Assembly (NCBI GenBank): GCA_045110675.1
Contig: JBGCGJ010000006.1
Location: forward strand, 310,001-374,000
Direction: 5' to 3'
Source of the DNA: JBALVT01 sp045110675
GTDB lineage: Bacteria; Pseudomonadota; Gammaproteobacteria; Pseudomonadales; Halieaceae
DNA length: 64,000 bases
Position 1 is the stretch's first letter; each line of letters opens with the position of its first letter. Shown here in pieces: positions 43,750 to 51,661 of the stretch. A program made the position numbers and the translations under genes. The notes under the pieces were generated by a model. That model was not told the origin of the DNA. It made no database searches and saw nothing but the letters and a program-made list of their open reading frames with translations.

Positions 43750-45003
43750 ATGATTGAGCGCAGGGATATTGTGATTGCCGGTGGCGGAATGGTTGGTGTT
43801 AGTCTGGCTTTGCAGCTGGGCGCAGCACTGCCAGACAACATCCGTATTTTACTGGTGGAAGGGTTTCCCTTTCCGGAAGCGAACGCTGAGAATCGCCCAG
43901 ACTATCACCCCTCATTTGATGCCCGTTCCACCGCCTTGAGTTTTGGCTCGCGTCTAATCTATGAACAAATCGGCGTTTGGAGTGATCTGGAAGAATGGCT
44001 CTGTCCCATTGAAACTATCCACGTTTCCAACAAAGGCAGATTTGGTAGCGCGCTAATGAAGGCCGCGGATTACCAATGGCATGCTCTGGGTTACGTGGTT
44101 GAAAACGCCTGGCTGGGCAATACCCTGATTCAGTCTTTGTACCGCCAGGGAAGGGTTGAGTTGGTCAGTCCCGCCAAGGTGATTGAGGCCAGTTCGGCCG
44201 ATGGCCATGTTAACTTAAAGATTGAAGGCGAACAGTTTGCACAAGAAATAGAAGCGGGGTTGCTTCTTGTAGCCGATGGTGCCAACTCCGGTCTGCGTGA
44301 ACAACTGGGTGTTGCGGTCGATGAAAAACAATATCGTCAACACGCCATTGTTGCCAATGTTGCTTTCACTGAAGACCACCGTGGTTGTGCCTATGAACGT
44401 TTCACCGATGATGGCCCCGTGGCTTTTTTACCGCTGCTGCCGACCCGGTCGGGTGAACATCGTGCTGGTGTCGTATGGACATTGCCGCCGGACCAATCCG
44501 AGCTTTTACAAAACTGCGATCAAGCAGAATTCCTCGCGGGTTTGCAGGAGAAATTTGGCTACCGTCTGGGACGCCTGACGCAGGTCGGACAGCGCCATAG
44601 TTATCCACTGGCGCTGATTCAATCTGCAGAGCAGGTGCGAAACAATATTGTCGTTATGGGTAATGCTGCCCATGCGCTGCACCCCGTTGCTGGGCAGGGC
44701 TACAACTTGGCGCTGCGAGATGTGGCGGTGTTGGGTGACGTACTTGCCCAGGCCGCACATGCGGATGTTCCTCTGGGTGATCTAGCCGTATTGTCAAAGT
44801 ATGAAAGCCGCCAAAAGTTCGATCAGGCGCGCACAGTTCAATTTAGCGACAAGTTACCCTCGCTGTTTATGTACTCGGATCCTCTGTTAGGTCTGGCTAG
44901 GGATTTAGGGCTGTCGGGACTCGATATTTTACCATCGGCAAAACGCGCGTTTGTTCGCCAGGCGGCGGGCATGGCCAACTTGAGTGATGCCAGCCATGGA
45001 TGA
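43750..45003 (+). CDS. ubiH: 2-octaprenyl-6-methoxyphenol hydroxylase UbiH
   Basis: Flavin monooxygenase of ubiquinone synthesis, 417 residues. Visible are the dinucleotide motif VIAGGGMVGVSLALQLG, the DG motif LLLVADGANSGLREQLGV and the second FAD motif VVMGNAAHALHPVAGQGYNL. Its place between pepP and a second flavin hydroxylase, and the FDARSTALSFGSRLIYEQIG segment, point to UbiH. The stop overlaps the downstream gene. Confidence 0.93.
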   Translation: MIERRDIVIAGGGMVGVSLALQLGAALPDNIRILLVEGFPFPEANAENRPDYHPSFDARSTALSFGSRLIYEQIGVWSDLEEWLCPIETIHVSNKGRFGSALMKAADYQWHALGYVVENAWLGNTLIQSLYRQGRVELVSPAKVIEASSADGHVNLKIEGEQFAQEIEAGLLLVADGANSGLREQLGVAVDEKQYRQHAIVANVAFTEDHRGCAYERFTDDGPVAFLPLLPTRSGEHRAGVVWTLPPDQSELLQNCDQAEFLAGLQEKFGYRLGRLTQVGQRHSYPLALIQSAEQVRNNIVVMGNAAHALHPVAGQGYNLALRDVAVLGDVLAQAAHADVPLGDLAVLSKYESRQKFDQARTVQFSDKLPSLFMYSDPLLGLARDLGLSGLDILPSAKRAFVRQAAGMANLSDASHG

Positions 45004-46216
45004 TCACAAGCATTACGATGTGACCATTATTGGCGCCGGTATAGCGGGCAGCACTCTTGCGTTGTTGTTGAGCGGCAAAGGTCTGTCGATAGCCCTGGTA
45101 GAAGCGCAACCGCCCGGAGTGGAATCGGGTAAAGCCAAGCGCGGTATTTCTGGCTTTGATTCGAGAGTCAGCGCCCTAACGCCCAATTCCCGAGTGCTTT
45201 TAGAACAAATTCAGGTTTGGCAAGGCATTACCGCGCAGCGGGTATGTGCGTATCAGCACATGACTGTCTGGGATGGAGATGGCACCGCTGTACTTGAATT
45301 CGATGGCGATGAGATGGATGTCAGCGCTCTGGGCTATATCGCAGAAAACGCCGTCGTTGTGGGTTCACTACTGGATCGTGTAAGGGCCTCAAGCGATATT
45401 ACCTTTTTTAATCCAAGGCGCCTGGAACAGTGTGATGTTTTGGAAGCTGGTACAGTGGAAATTGCCTTGGAAAACGGCACACAGCTGACTACCGATCTGC
45501 TTGTTGCCGCAGATGGCGCGCTTTCGAAAGTCCGTCAGATGCTCGATTTTGAAACCCGGGAGTGGGATTACGGTCATCGCGCCATCGTGGCAACTGTCCA
45601 GCTTGAGCTGCCGCATCAGTCTACCGCTTGGCAGCGTTTTCTGTCTTCGGGTCCGCTGGCATTTTTACCGCTACCCGATGTCGATGGCCAGCACTTCTGC
45701 TCTATTGTCTGGTCTTTGGACGAGGCGCTGGTCGATCCACTCCTGGCCTTGGATGATCAGGAATTCTGTCGACAACTTCAGGAGGCATTCGAGGGCCGTC
45801 TGGGTAATGTCGAGGCGTGCTCAAAACGCTTTGCGTTCCCACTTCGCCAACGCCATGCGGTGGAATATGTGCGCAGTGGTGTCGCGCTGGTGGGTGATGC
45901 GGCCCACACAATCCATCCCCTGGCAGGGCAGGGAGTCAACCTGGGTCTGCAAGATGTAGCCGTATTGGCGCAGGAGGTACTCACAGCTCACAGCAATGGT
46001 CAGAATTGCGGTCAGCTGGAAACACTCAAACGCTATCAGCGTCGGCGTCTGGGTGAAAACTTGGCCATGATGGCGGCGATGGATGGTTTCAAACGCTTGT
46101 TTGCACAGCGGTCTCTGCCTGTTCGATGGCTGCGCAATGCAGGCATGCGGTCGGTGGGAAATTTCGCGCCTTTAAAGCGCCAGTTAATGCGCCATGCAAT
46201 GGGTATTGGTCGATAG
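44996..46216 (+). CDS. UbiH/UbiF/VisC family FAD hydroxylase (UbiI-like)
   Basis: Second flavin-dependent hydroxylase of ubiquinone synthesis, 406 residues from ATG 44996, which overlaps the ubiH stop; starts at 44984 (GTG) or 44987 are possible. Motifs are VTIIGAGIAGSTLALLLSG, LLVAADGALSKVRQML and VALVGDAAHTIHPLAGQGVN. The position after ubiH is that of ubiI (visC, C5 hydroxylase) in E. coli, so UbiI is the best guess; UbiF (C6) or UbiM cannot be excluded by motif reading. It shares about the same fold as UbiH, an old duplication. Confidence 0.88.
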   Translation: MDDHKHYDVTIIGAGIAGSTLALLLSGKGLSIALVEAQPPGVESGKAKRGISGFDSRVSALTPNSRVLLEQIQVWQGITAQRVCAYQHMTVWDGDGTAVLEFDGDEMDVSALGYIAENAVVVGSLLDRVRASSDITFFNPRRLEQCDVLEAGTVEIALENGTQLTTDLLVAADGALSKVRQMLDFETREWDYGHRAIVATVQLELPHQSTAWQRFLSSGPLAFLPLPDVDGQHFCSIVWSLDEALVDPLLALDDQEFCRQLQEAFEGRLGNVEACSKRFAFPLRQRHAVEYVRSGVALVGDAAHTIHPLAGQGVNLGLQDVAVLAQEVLTAHSNGQNCGQLETLKRYQRRRLGENLAMMAAMDGFKRLFAQRSLPVRWLRNAGMRSVGNFAPLKRQLMRHAMGIGR

Positions 46217-46221
46217 AACCG

Positions 46222-46249
46222 TTGTTTTTCCCTTGATGGCCGTTAGAAT
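46222..46249 (+). promoter_or_regulatory. Candidate sigma-70 promoter for gcvH
   Basis: TTGTTT (46222-46227) and TAGAAT (46244-46249) are spaced by 16 bases, about 65 bases before the gcvH ATG. The elements fit the consensus moderately. The downstream leader holds a 14-base palindrome (46274-46287). Confidence 0.45.
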
Positions 46250-46273
46250 AGCCGCCCAGAAACTCCATTTAGT

Positions 46274-46287
46274 ATTGCGGCCGCAAT
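46274..46287. repeat. Perfect 14-base palindrome before gcvH
   Basis: ATTGCGGCCGCAAT reads the same on both strands and lies 25 bases before the gcvH ATG. Beside it, GATGGCC (46234-46240) and GGCCATC (46287-46293) form a longer-range inverted repeat that could fold the 5' leader. It does not match a glycine riboswitch. Confidence 0.5.
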
Positions 46288-46311
46288 GGCCATCGTTTTA
46301 GAGGAATAACC

Positions 46312-46704
46312 ATGAGCCATACCCCCAGCGAACTGAAATACGCCAGCTCCCATGAGTGGGCGCTGCTTGAAGAAGATGGCACTGTCACCGTGGGTATATC
46401 TGACCATGCTCAGGAAGCCCTGGGTGATGTGGTGTTTGTCGAGCTACCCGATGTGGGTGATGTCCTGGCGGCGGCAGACGAAGCGGGTGTGGTGGAATCT
46501 GTTAAAGCGGCATCGGATGTCTATGCGCCGGTGGCGGGTGAAGTGATCGCTATCAATGATGTTTTGGAAGATGCTCCAGAGACGGTAAATTCTGATCCCT
46601 ACACGGAAGGCTGGTTCTATAAATTAAAGCCTGCAGATGTTTCCGAGCTGGAATCTCTGCTCAGTGCCGAAGACTACGCCCAGCAGTGTAGCGAAGAGGA
46701 TTAG
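46312..46704 (+). CDS. gcvH: Glycine cleavage system H protein
   Basis: Lipoyl carrier of the glycine cleavage complex. The 130 residues include WALLEEDGTVTVGISDHAQE, GDVVFVELPDVGD, the lipoyl-Lys segment VVESVKAASDVYAPVAGEV (Lys about residue 65) and ETVNSDPYTEGWFYKL. GAGGA lies 7 bases before the ATG. The gcvP and gcvT partners are not in the window. Confidence 0.97.
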   Translation: MSHTPSELKYASSHEWALLEEDGTVTVGISDHAQEALGDVVFVELPDVGDVLAAADEAGVVESVKAASDVYAPVAGEVIAINDVLEDAPETVNSDPYTEGWFYKLKPADVSELESLLSAEDYAQQCSEED

Positions 46705-46720
46705 ACAGCCCATTGCCCCC

Positions 46721-47914
46721 ATGGGACTCCCGCTAGCGGACCTCTACCTTAATAAGGGAGCTGACAGGCGTTTGCGTGCAGGACACCTTTGGGTTTATTC
46801 CAATGAGGTGGACAACAAGCGCTCTGCCCTGAGCCAATTTAGGCCCGGGGACTCTGTCAACGTTGTCGATGCTGCGGGCCGATCACTCGGCTGCGCCTAT
46901 ATGGAGCCGCAGTCTCTTATTTGCGCTCGAATCTACTCACACCAAAGTCAATGTTCCTTCGACGGTGATCTTATCGACACTTACATCGCCAGGGCCCTGG
47001 CGGCTCGCGAAGCCTCTTTTGATCAACCCTATTACCGTCTGGTCTACGGCGACAGTGATCTCTTGCCGGGTTTGGTTATCGACAGATTTGATGGTTACCT
47101 GGTCATGCAATTGAACAACTCAGGCATAGAACGCTATGAAAACGACATTATTGCGGCGCTCGTATCACAGCTTGAGCCTTCCGGTATTTTGTTACGTGCC
47201 GATAGTCGGGCTCGGCGCGAACTAAAACTCCCCGATCGTATTGAGGTAGTGCATGGAGAGGTCCCCGCAACGGTTGAGCTCGAAGAAAACGGCGTCCGTT
47301 TTCTCGCACCCCTTTGGGATGGGCAGAAGACGGGCTGGTTCTATGACCACCGTATGTCGCGCGCCAGGCTAGCAGCCTATGTAGATGGGAAATCGGTTCT
47401 CGACGTTTACAGTTACATAGGCGGCTGGGGTATTCAGGCAGCCGCTTTCGGTGCGGCGCAAGTATGCTGTGTTGACAGTTCTGCGACCGCGCTTGCAGGG
47501 GTTGCGGCGAATGCTCTTCACAACCAGTTCGATGATCGCGTTTCCACGCGATTGGGTTCCGCCGCTGAAACCATGGAGGCGATGGGTGCCGAGGGCTCAC
47601 GATATGACGTTGTGATTCTCGACCCTCCCGCATTCATCCAGCGCAGGAAAGATGTGAAAAAAGGCATTGCAGCCTATCGCCGTATTAATGAGTTGGGTCT
47701 GAAGCTATTAAAACCCGGTGGGCTATTGGTGTCGGGGTCCTGCTCCATGCATTTAGCGAGGGCCGATCTCATTCAGGCCCTGGGAAGTGCGGCGAATCGC
47801 CTGGGTTGCGAACTGCGCGTGATTGAACAGGGCGCACAGGGTCCCGATCACCCCATCCACCCTGCAATTCCCGAAACCGAATATCTCAAGGCCATATTCG
47901 CGCGCAAGTTATAG
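46721..47914 (+). CDS. RlmI-like 23S rRNA (cytosine-C5) methyltransferase
   Basis: Class I methyltransferase with N-terminal PUA domain, related to RlmI (m5C1962 of 23S rRNA). The frame is open back to 46637 over the end of gcvH, but MGLPLADLYLNKGADRRLRA fits the family N-terminus, so I start at ATG 46721 (397 residues); the ribosome site is poor. Visible are RAGHLWVYSNEVD (PUA), GQKTGWFYDHRMSR, motif I VLDVYSYIGGWGIQAAAFGA, the catalytic DPPAF and the Cys-containing LLVSGSCSMHL. Confidence 0.9.
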   Translation: MGLPLADLYLNKGADRRLRAGHLWVYSNEVDNKRSALSQFRPGDSVNVVDAAGRSLGCAYMEPQSLICARIYSHQSQCSFDGDLIDTYIARALAAREASFDQPYYRLVYGDSDLLPGLVIDRFDGYLVMQLNNSGIERYENDIIAALVSQLEPSGILLRADSRARRELKLPDRIEVVHGEVPATVELEENGVRFLAPLWDGQKTGWFYDHRMSRARLAAYVDGKSVLDVYSYIGGWGIQAAAFGAAQVCCVDSSATALAGVAANALHNQFDDRVSTRLGSAAETMEAMGAEGSRYDVVILDPPAFIQRRKDVKKGIAAYRRINELGLKLLKPGGLLVSGSCSMHLARADLIQALGSAANRLGCELRVIEQGAQGPDHPIHPAIPETEYLKAIFARKL

Positions 47915-48035
47915 CTTCCAAATTCTTTGGCCTGTTGATTGAATCGGGCAGTCTTGCTCATTCTTTCTTTATCAGAACAACTTATCTACACTCCTATGCA
48001 ATTACTGCTCGCGCACACGTGCCAGGGAATCGATT

Positions 48036-48635
48036 ATGGACAATAAGAAAAAAAACGGCGGCCGATTTTTGGTGATGGCTCTGGCTGCTCTGCTGGCTGG
48101 CTGTGGAGTTAACAACATTCCGACGTTTGATGAAAAAGTAAAAGCTACTTGGGCCCAGGTTGAGAATCAATACCAAAGGCGTGCCGATTTGATTCCAAAC
48201 CTTGTTTCCACTGTGAAAGGCTACGCTGCCCATGAAACCGAGACTTTACAGGCTGTCGTTGAAGCCCGCGCGAAAGTGGGCTCTATGAACGTTGATGCAG
48301 ATCTGTTGAATGACCCCGTCAAATTACAGGCGTTTGAGCAGGCGCAAGCGCAACTCAGTGGTGCTCTTAGTCGCTTGATGGTGGTAGTCGAACGCTATCC
48401 GGATTTGAAGGCCAATCAAAATTTTCTAGCCTTGCAGTCGCAGCTTGAGGGCACTGAAAACAGAATATCCGTGGCTCGCAGGGATTACATCACCTCGGTC
48501 AGCGACTACAACACCGAGATTCGAACCTTTCCCGGTAGGCTTTGGCATAGCTTTCTGTATAGCGATATGTCTATTCGCGATACCTACCAAGCGACAAAAG
48601 AGAATTCTGAAGAGGCGCCACAGGTTCAGTTTTAA
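48036..48635 (+). CDS. lemA: LemA family lipoprotein
   Basis: A 199-residue LemA protein: signal peptide ending in lipobox LAGC (Cys about residue 23), then a four-helix, largely coiled region with KVKATWAQVENQYQRRADLI, PNLVSTVKGYAAHETETLQA, VVEARAKVG and RDYITSVSDYNTEIRTFPG. LemA proteins are exported membrane-linked helical proteins of unknown mechanism, usually beside TPM-domain genes, as here; the next gene begins on its last base. Confidence 0.93.
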   Translation: MDNKKKNGGRFLVMALAALLAGCGVNNIPTFDEKVKATWAQVENQYQRRADLIPNLVSTVKGYAAHETETLQAVVEARAKVGSMNVDADLLNDPVKLQAFEQAQAQLSGALSRLMVVVERYPDLKANQNFLALQSQLEGTENRISVARRDYITSVSDYNTEIRTFPGRLWHSFLYSDMSIRDTYQATKENSEEAPQVQF

Positions 48636-49369
48636 TGCGCCAGTTTGCGCTGCTCATAGCGGCCTTCTCCTTTCTTTTTATTTCCCTAGTCACGGCGGAA
48701 CCTTCCTTCCCTACGTTGAGCGGTCGCATCGTCGACACCAGTGGCTTGCTGGCACGCCAAACACAAGCTGAATTGACTTCTCTACTCAAGGCACATGAAG
48801 AGGCGACCGGTGCGCAGATAGTTTTCACGTCAGTTCCAGATCTTCAAGGCTATGATATCGAAACTTACGGCAATAAATTGGCACGTCACTGGGGCATTGG
48901 TGAAAAGGAAAAGAACAACGGCATTGTTCTAATTGTGGCTAAGAAGGAGCGAAAAATTCGTATTGAGGTGGGATATGGATTGGAGGGGCTAGTGACGGAT
49001 GCCATCAGCGCCAACATTATTCACAGCCTTATACTGCCTGAGTTTAAAAAAAGTCGTTTTGAAAAAGGAGTCGTATTGGGTGTGCGGGCTCTCGTGGAAG
49101 CATCGCAGGGGGAATACTCGCCCCGCAAGAGAAAGGTCAACAAAGGCTTTCCGCCCCCGTTATTTGCCCTCGTATTCATCATGTTTGTGGTTTTAATCGT
49201 CATCAGCTCCATTTTTGGTGGCGGTGGAGGCGGTCCGGGACGACTCCACTCCGTTTACGGCTATGGAAGCGGCGGTTATAACGGTCGCACCGGAGGGGGT
49301 TTTTCCGGAGGTGGCTTTGGCGGCGGTGGTGGAAGCTTCGGAGGCGGTGGCGCCTCGGGAGGTTGGTAA
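48635..49369 (+). CDS. TPM-domain protein with Gly-rich tail (YgcG-like)
   Basis: A 244-residue exported membrane protein: signal peptide ending at LVTA, TPM domain at about residues 28-150 (GRIVDTSGLLARQTQAELTS, VFTSVPDLQGYDIETYGNKL, ARHWGIGEKEKNNGIVLIVA, VGYGLEGLVTDA), one membrane helix (ALVFIMFVVLIVISSIF) and a tail made almost wholly of Gly, Ser and Phe. TPM proteins are phosphatase-fold, but bacterial members have no settled activity. It overlaps lemA by one base (TAATG) and shares TAATG with the next gene. Confidence 0.92.
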   Translation: MRQFALLIAAFSFLFISLVTAEPSFPTLSGRIVDTSGLLARQTQAELTSLLKAHEEATGAQIVFTSVPDLQGYDIETYGNKLARHWGIGEKEKNNGIVLIVAKKERKIRIEVGYGLEGLVTDAISANIIHSLILPEFKKSRFEKGVVLGVRALVEASQGEYSPRKRKVNKGFPPPLFALVFIMFVVLIVISSIFGGGGGGPGRLHSVYGYGSGGYNGRTGGGFSGGGFGGGGGSFGGGGASGGW

Positions 49370-49983
49370 TGTCTCTTCTAAATCCGCAGCAATTGGATAC
49401 ACTGTCCACGGTAATTGAGGGCGTTGAAAAGAAGACTGATGCTGAGTTGCTTGTTGTCATGGCGCGTAAAGCCGACAAGTATCTTTATATACCGACTCTT
49501 TGGGCCGCAATGATTGCACTGTTGGCTCCTTTGATACTGAAATTTACGCCCCCGTGGTTAGAGGGCGATGATCTTTTGCTTGCGCAGTATTTAATTTTTG
49601 TCGCTGCGGCGAGCATATTTAGAATTTTGCCTATTACGATGTTATTAGTTCCGAAACGAATAAAGTTCGAGCGCGCCTCACAGGTCGCGCACAGACAGTT
49701 TTTGGAAAACAATGTACACGGTACTCTCAAGCATATGGGGGTTTTGATTTTTGTCAGCGAAGCCGAACGCTATGTTGAAATCATCGCCGATTCGGGTATT
49801 AGTCAGTTTGTTGAAAATGATCGCTGGCAGTCCAGTGTCGATCAACTTATTCAACGGATAAAGGTAGGCGACATTGAAAAAGGGCTTATCGCTTGTATCG
49901 AAGAATGCGGTGATTTGCTCTGTGCATACGCGCCCGTCACTTACCAGAAAAATGAACTGCCCAACCACTTGGTTATTCTTTAG
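49369..49983 (+). CDS. Second TPM-domain membrane protein
   Basis: A 204-residue membrane protein started at ATG 49369 inside the previous stop (TAATG). It lacks a signal peptide and has the TPM domain split by two membrane helices: LSTVIEGVEKKTDAELLVVM, then YIPTLWAAMIALLAPLIL and YLIFVAAASIFRILPITMLL, then QFLENNVHGTLKHMGVLIFV and YVEIIADSGISQFVENDRW. This form (Psb32/YgcG relatives in lemA operons) is often paired with the Gly-rich TPM protein. Role unknown. Confidence 0.88.
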   Translation: MSLLNPQQLDTLSTVIEGVEKKTDAELLVVMARKADKYLYIPTLWAAMIALLAPLILKFTPPWLEGDDLLLAQYLIFVAAASIFRILPITMLLVPKRIKFERASQVAHRQFLENNVHGTLKHMGVLIFVSEAERYVEIIADSGISQFVENDRWQSSVDQLIQRIKVGDIEKGLIACIEECGDLLCAYAPVTYQKNELPNHLVIL

Positions 49984-49985
49984 TT

Positions 49986-50357
49986 ATGTCAGACGCTTTG
50001 AAGCAGGTAGTGTTGGATACGCAAAGACTGGATCAAATCAGGCAGCTAGAGAAAGAGGGTGAGCCGAGCATTCTCAATCAAATTGTCGACGCTTTCCTGG
50101 AGGTGTCCCCGGCGCTTCTGACCGCCTTGATCGCTGGTGTTCAAGCTTCAGATGCGAAGGCCATTGAATTTAACGCCCATGCACTGAAATCGGGTAGCGC
50201 GAATTTAGGCGCGGGTGATTTTTCAAAGTTGTGTCACCGACTTGAACTGGTCGGTCGATCCGGGGCGTTGGCTGGAGCGGACAAATTGATGGCGGAGCTT
50301 AGAGACGCGTTTCCTCTTGTTTGTGAAGCTTTGTCTCTCGAGCGGTCCGTCACATAG
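49986..50357 (+). CDS. Hpt-domain phosphotransfer protein
   Basis: A 123-residue stand-alone histidine phosphotransfer domain. The phosphorylatable His is in FNAHALKSGSANLGA (about residue 58), with RQLEKEGEPSILNQIVDAFL before it and FSKLCHRLELVGRSG after it, the normal four-helix pattern. It follows the second TPM gene after two bases. No histidine kinase or response regulator lies in the window, so its partner is a distant hybrid kinase. Its pairing with LemA/TPM genes is unusual. Confidence 0.9.
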   Translation: MSDALKQVVLDTQRLDQIRQLEKEGEPSILNQIVDAFLEVSPALLTALIAGVQASDAKAIEFNAHALKSGSANLGAGDFSKLCHRLELVGRSGALAGADKLMAELRDAFPLVCEALSLERSVT

Positions 50358-50376
50358 GATTTCTGGACAAAAATTT

Positions 50377-51030
50377 CTACCGCAGCGAAATAATCGGCCA
50401 GCCTTTATCAAGAGCGTAATCGTGCAACTTTTCGTCCGGATCAACAGCGACGGGGTTGTCGACTATTTCAAGCAAGGGCAAATCATTGTGTGAGTCGCTG
50501 TAGAAAAAAGCGCCTTCCATATCCCCATCGTGTTGCGCCAGCCAGGTTTTGAGGCGAGTCACTTTACCGCTGTGGTAAGACGGTACGCCGATTGGCCTAC
50601 CCGTGTATTGGCCATTCACCATCTCGGCTTCACAGGCCAGCATATCTTCGATGTTTAGGCGATCGGCTATCGGGCGCGTTATGAATTCGTTGGTAGCGGT
50701 AATGATCAGCGGCTTATGGCCTAAAGCTCGATGCTGCTCAATCAGCTCCAGTGCGCTAGGCAGGATAATGGGTTCGATTTTTAATTTCATGAAATCGCGG
50801 TGCCAGCCGGCTAAGGTCTCTGGTGGCTGATTTTTAAGAGGTAGCAAAGCGAATCTTAGATAGGCATCAACATCCAGGCTTCCCGCCTGGTAATCCTGAT
50901 AAAATTGTTCATTGCGCAATGAGAAGTCATCACTTTCCACCAGACCATTTTCGCACAGAAATTGGCCCCAGAGATTGTCGCTATCGCCACCAATCAGCGT
51001 GTTATCCAGGTCAAAAATAGCCAGGGTCAT
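50377..51030 (-). CDS. HAD-superfamily IB hydrolase (SerB-like phosphatase)
   Basis: A 217-residue HAD phosphatase started at ATG 51028-51030, with AGGA 8 bases upstream; the frame extends 28 codons further but with no family similarity. The catalytic motif I DLDNTLIGGDSDNLW is at the start, motif II TATNEFITRPIAD is central, and the DxxxD motif is in FYSDSHNDLPLLEIVD. It belongs to the PSPase-like subfamily IB; phosphoserine or another phosphomonoester is possible. Its place beside rppH-ptsP is shared with Pseudomonas. Confidence 0.9.
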   Translation of the reverse strand: MTLAIFDLDNTLIGGDSDNLWGQFLCENGLVESDDFSLRNEQFYQDYQAGSLDVDAYLRFALLPLKNQPPETLAGWHRDFMKLKIEPIILPSALELIEQHRALGHKPLIITATNEFITRPIADRLNIEDMLACEAEMVNGQYTGRPIGVPSYHSGKVTRLKTWLAQHDGDMEGAFFYSDSHNDLPLLEIVDNPVAVDPDEKLHDYALDKGWPIISLR

Positions 51031-51148
51031 CGTGTGTTCCTTCCGGGAGAGGCGCAAGCATAGCCTGAGTGTCCGCAACAGTAAATTTCTCCAATGAGGC
51101 AAAGTGTGGAACAATCATTGACCAGAAAACAATAAATGGCGCTTTAAG

Positions 51149-51661
51149 GTGATTGATTCAGACGGTTTTCGTCCGAATGTTGGAATAATGGTAGCCAATG
51201 ACGATGGGCAGTTACTGTGGGCTCGTCGCATAGGCGGCCACAATGGTTGGCAGTTTCCCCAAGGTGGTATCAACGATGGGGAAACTCCTGAGCAGGCGCT
51301 GTATCGAGAATTAGCTGAGGAGGTAGGCCTGAGTCGAGAGAATGTGGAACTGCTTGGCGCTACTCGAGGCTGGCTGCGATATCGACTACCAAAACGGTTT
51401 GTCCGCAGGGGTCAGAATCCCGTGTGTATTGGCCAGAAACAAAAGTGGTACCTGCTGCGCATGCTGTCCAGCGACAGCAGTGTGCGGCTGGATGCGACTG
51501 ATAAACCAGAATTTGATCACTGGCAGTGGGTAAGTTACTGGTATCCCCTGGATCAGGTTGTGACTTTTAAGCGTGATGTTTATCGCAAGGCCATGAAAGA
51601 GCTCGTTGTGCCGCTTGGCCGTCATGTCGATAAACGCGCTGGAAAAGGGGCATACCGGTGA
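51149..51661 (+). CDS. rppH: RNA pyrophosphohydrolase RppH
   Basis: Nudix enzyme that removes pyrophosphate from mRNA 5' ends, starting RNase E decay. The 170 residues start at GTG 51149 (IDSDGFRPNVGIMV fits the family) and hold the Nudix box GINDGETPEQALYRELAEEV, then WLRYRLPKRF and GQKQKWYLL. A three-codon frame ATG GCG CTT TAA ends at the base before GTG and may matter for initiation. It overlaps ptsP by 4 bases. Confidence 0.95.
   Translation: MIDSDGFRPNVGIMVANDDGQLLWARRIGGHNGWQFPQGGINDGETPEQALYRELAEEVGLSRENVELLGATRGWLRYRLPKRFVRRGQNPVCIGQKQKWYLLRMLSSDSSVRLDATDKPEFDHWQWVSYWYPLDQVVTFKRDVYRKAMKELVVPLGRHVDKRAGKGAYR

Noticed and set aside
46217..46311. Glycine riboswitch upstream of gcvH
   Set aside because: The leader is under 95 bases and lacks the conserved glycine-aptamer segments.
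46637..46720. Longer start of the RlmI-like gene overlapping gcvH
   Set aside because: The 28 extra residues encoded over the gcvH end look unlike the family N-terminus.
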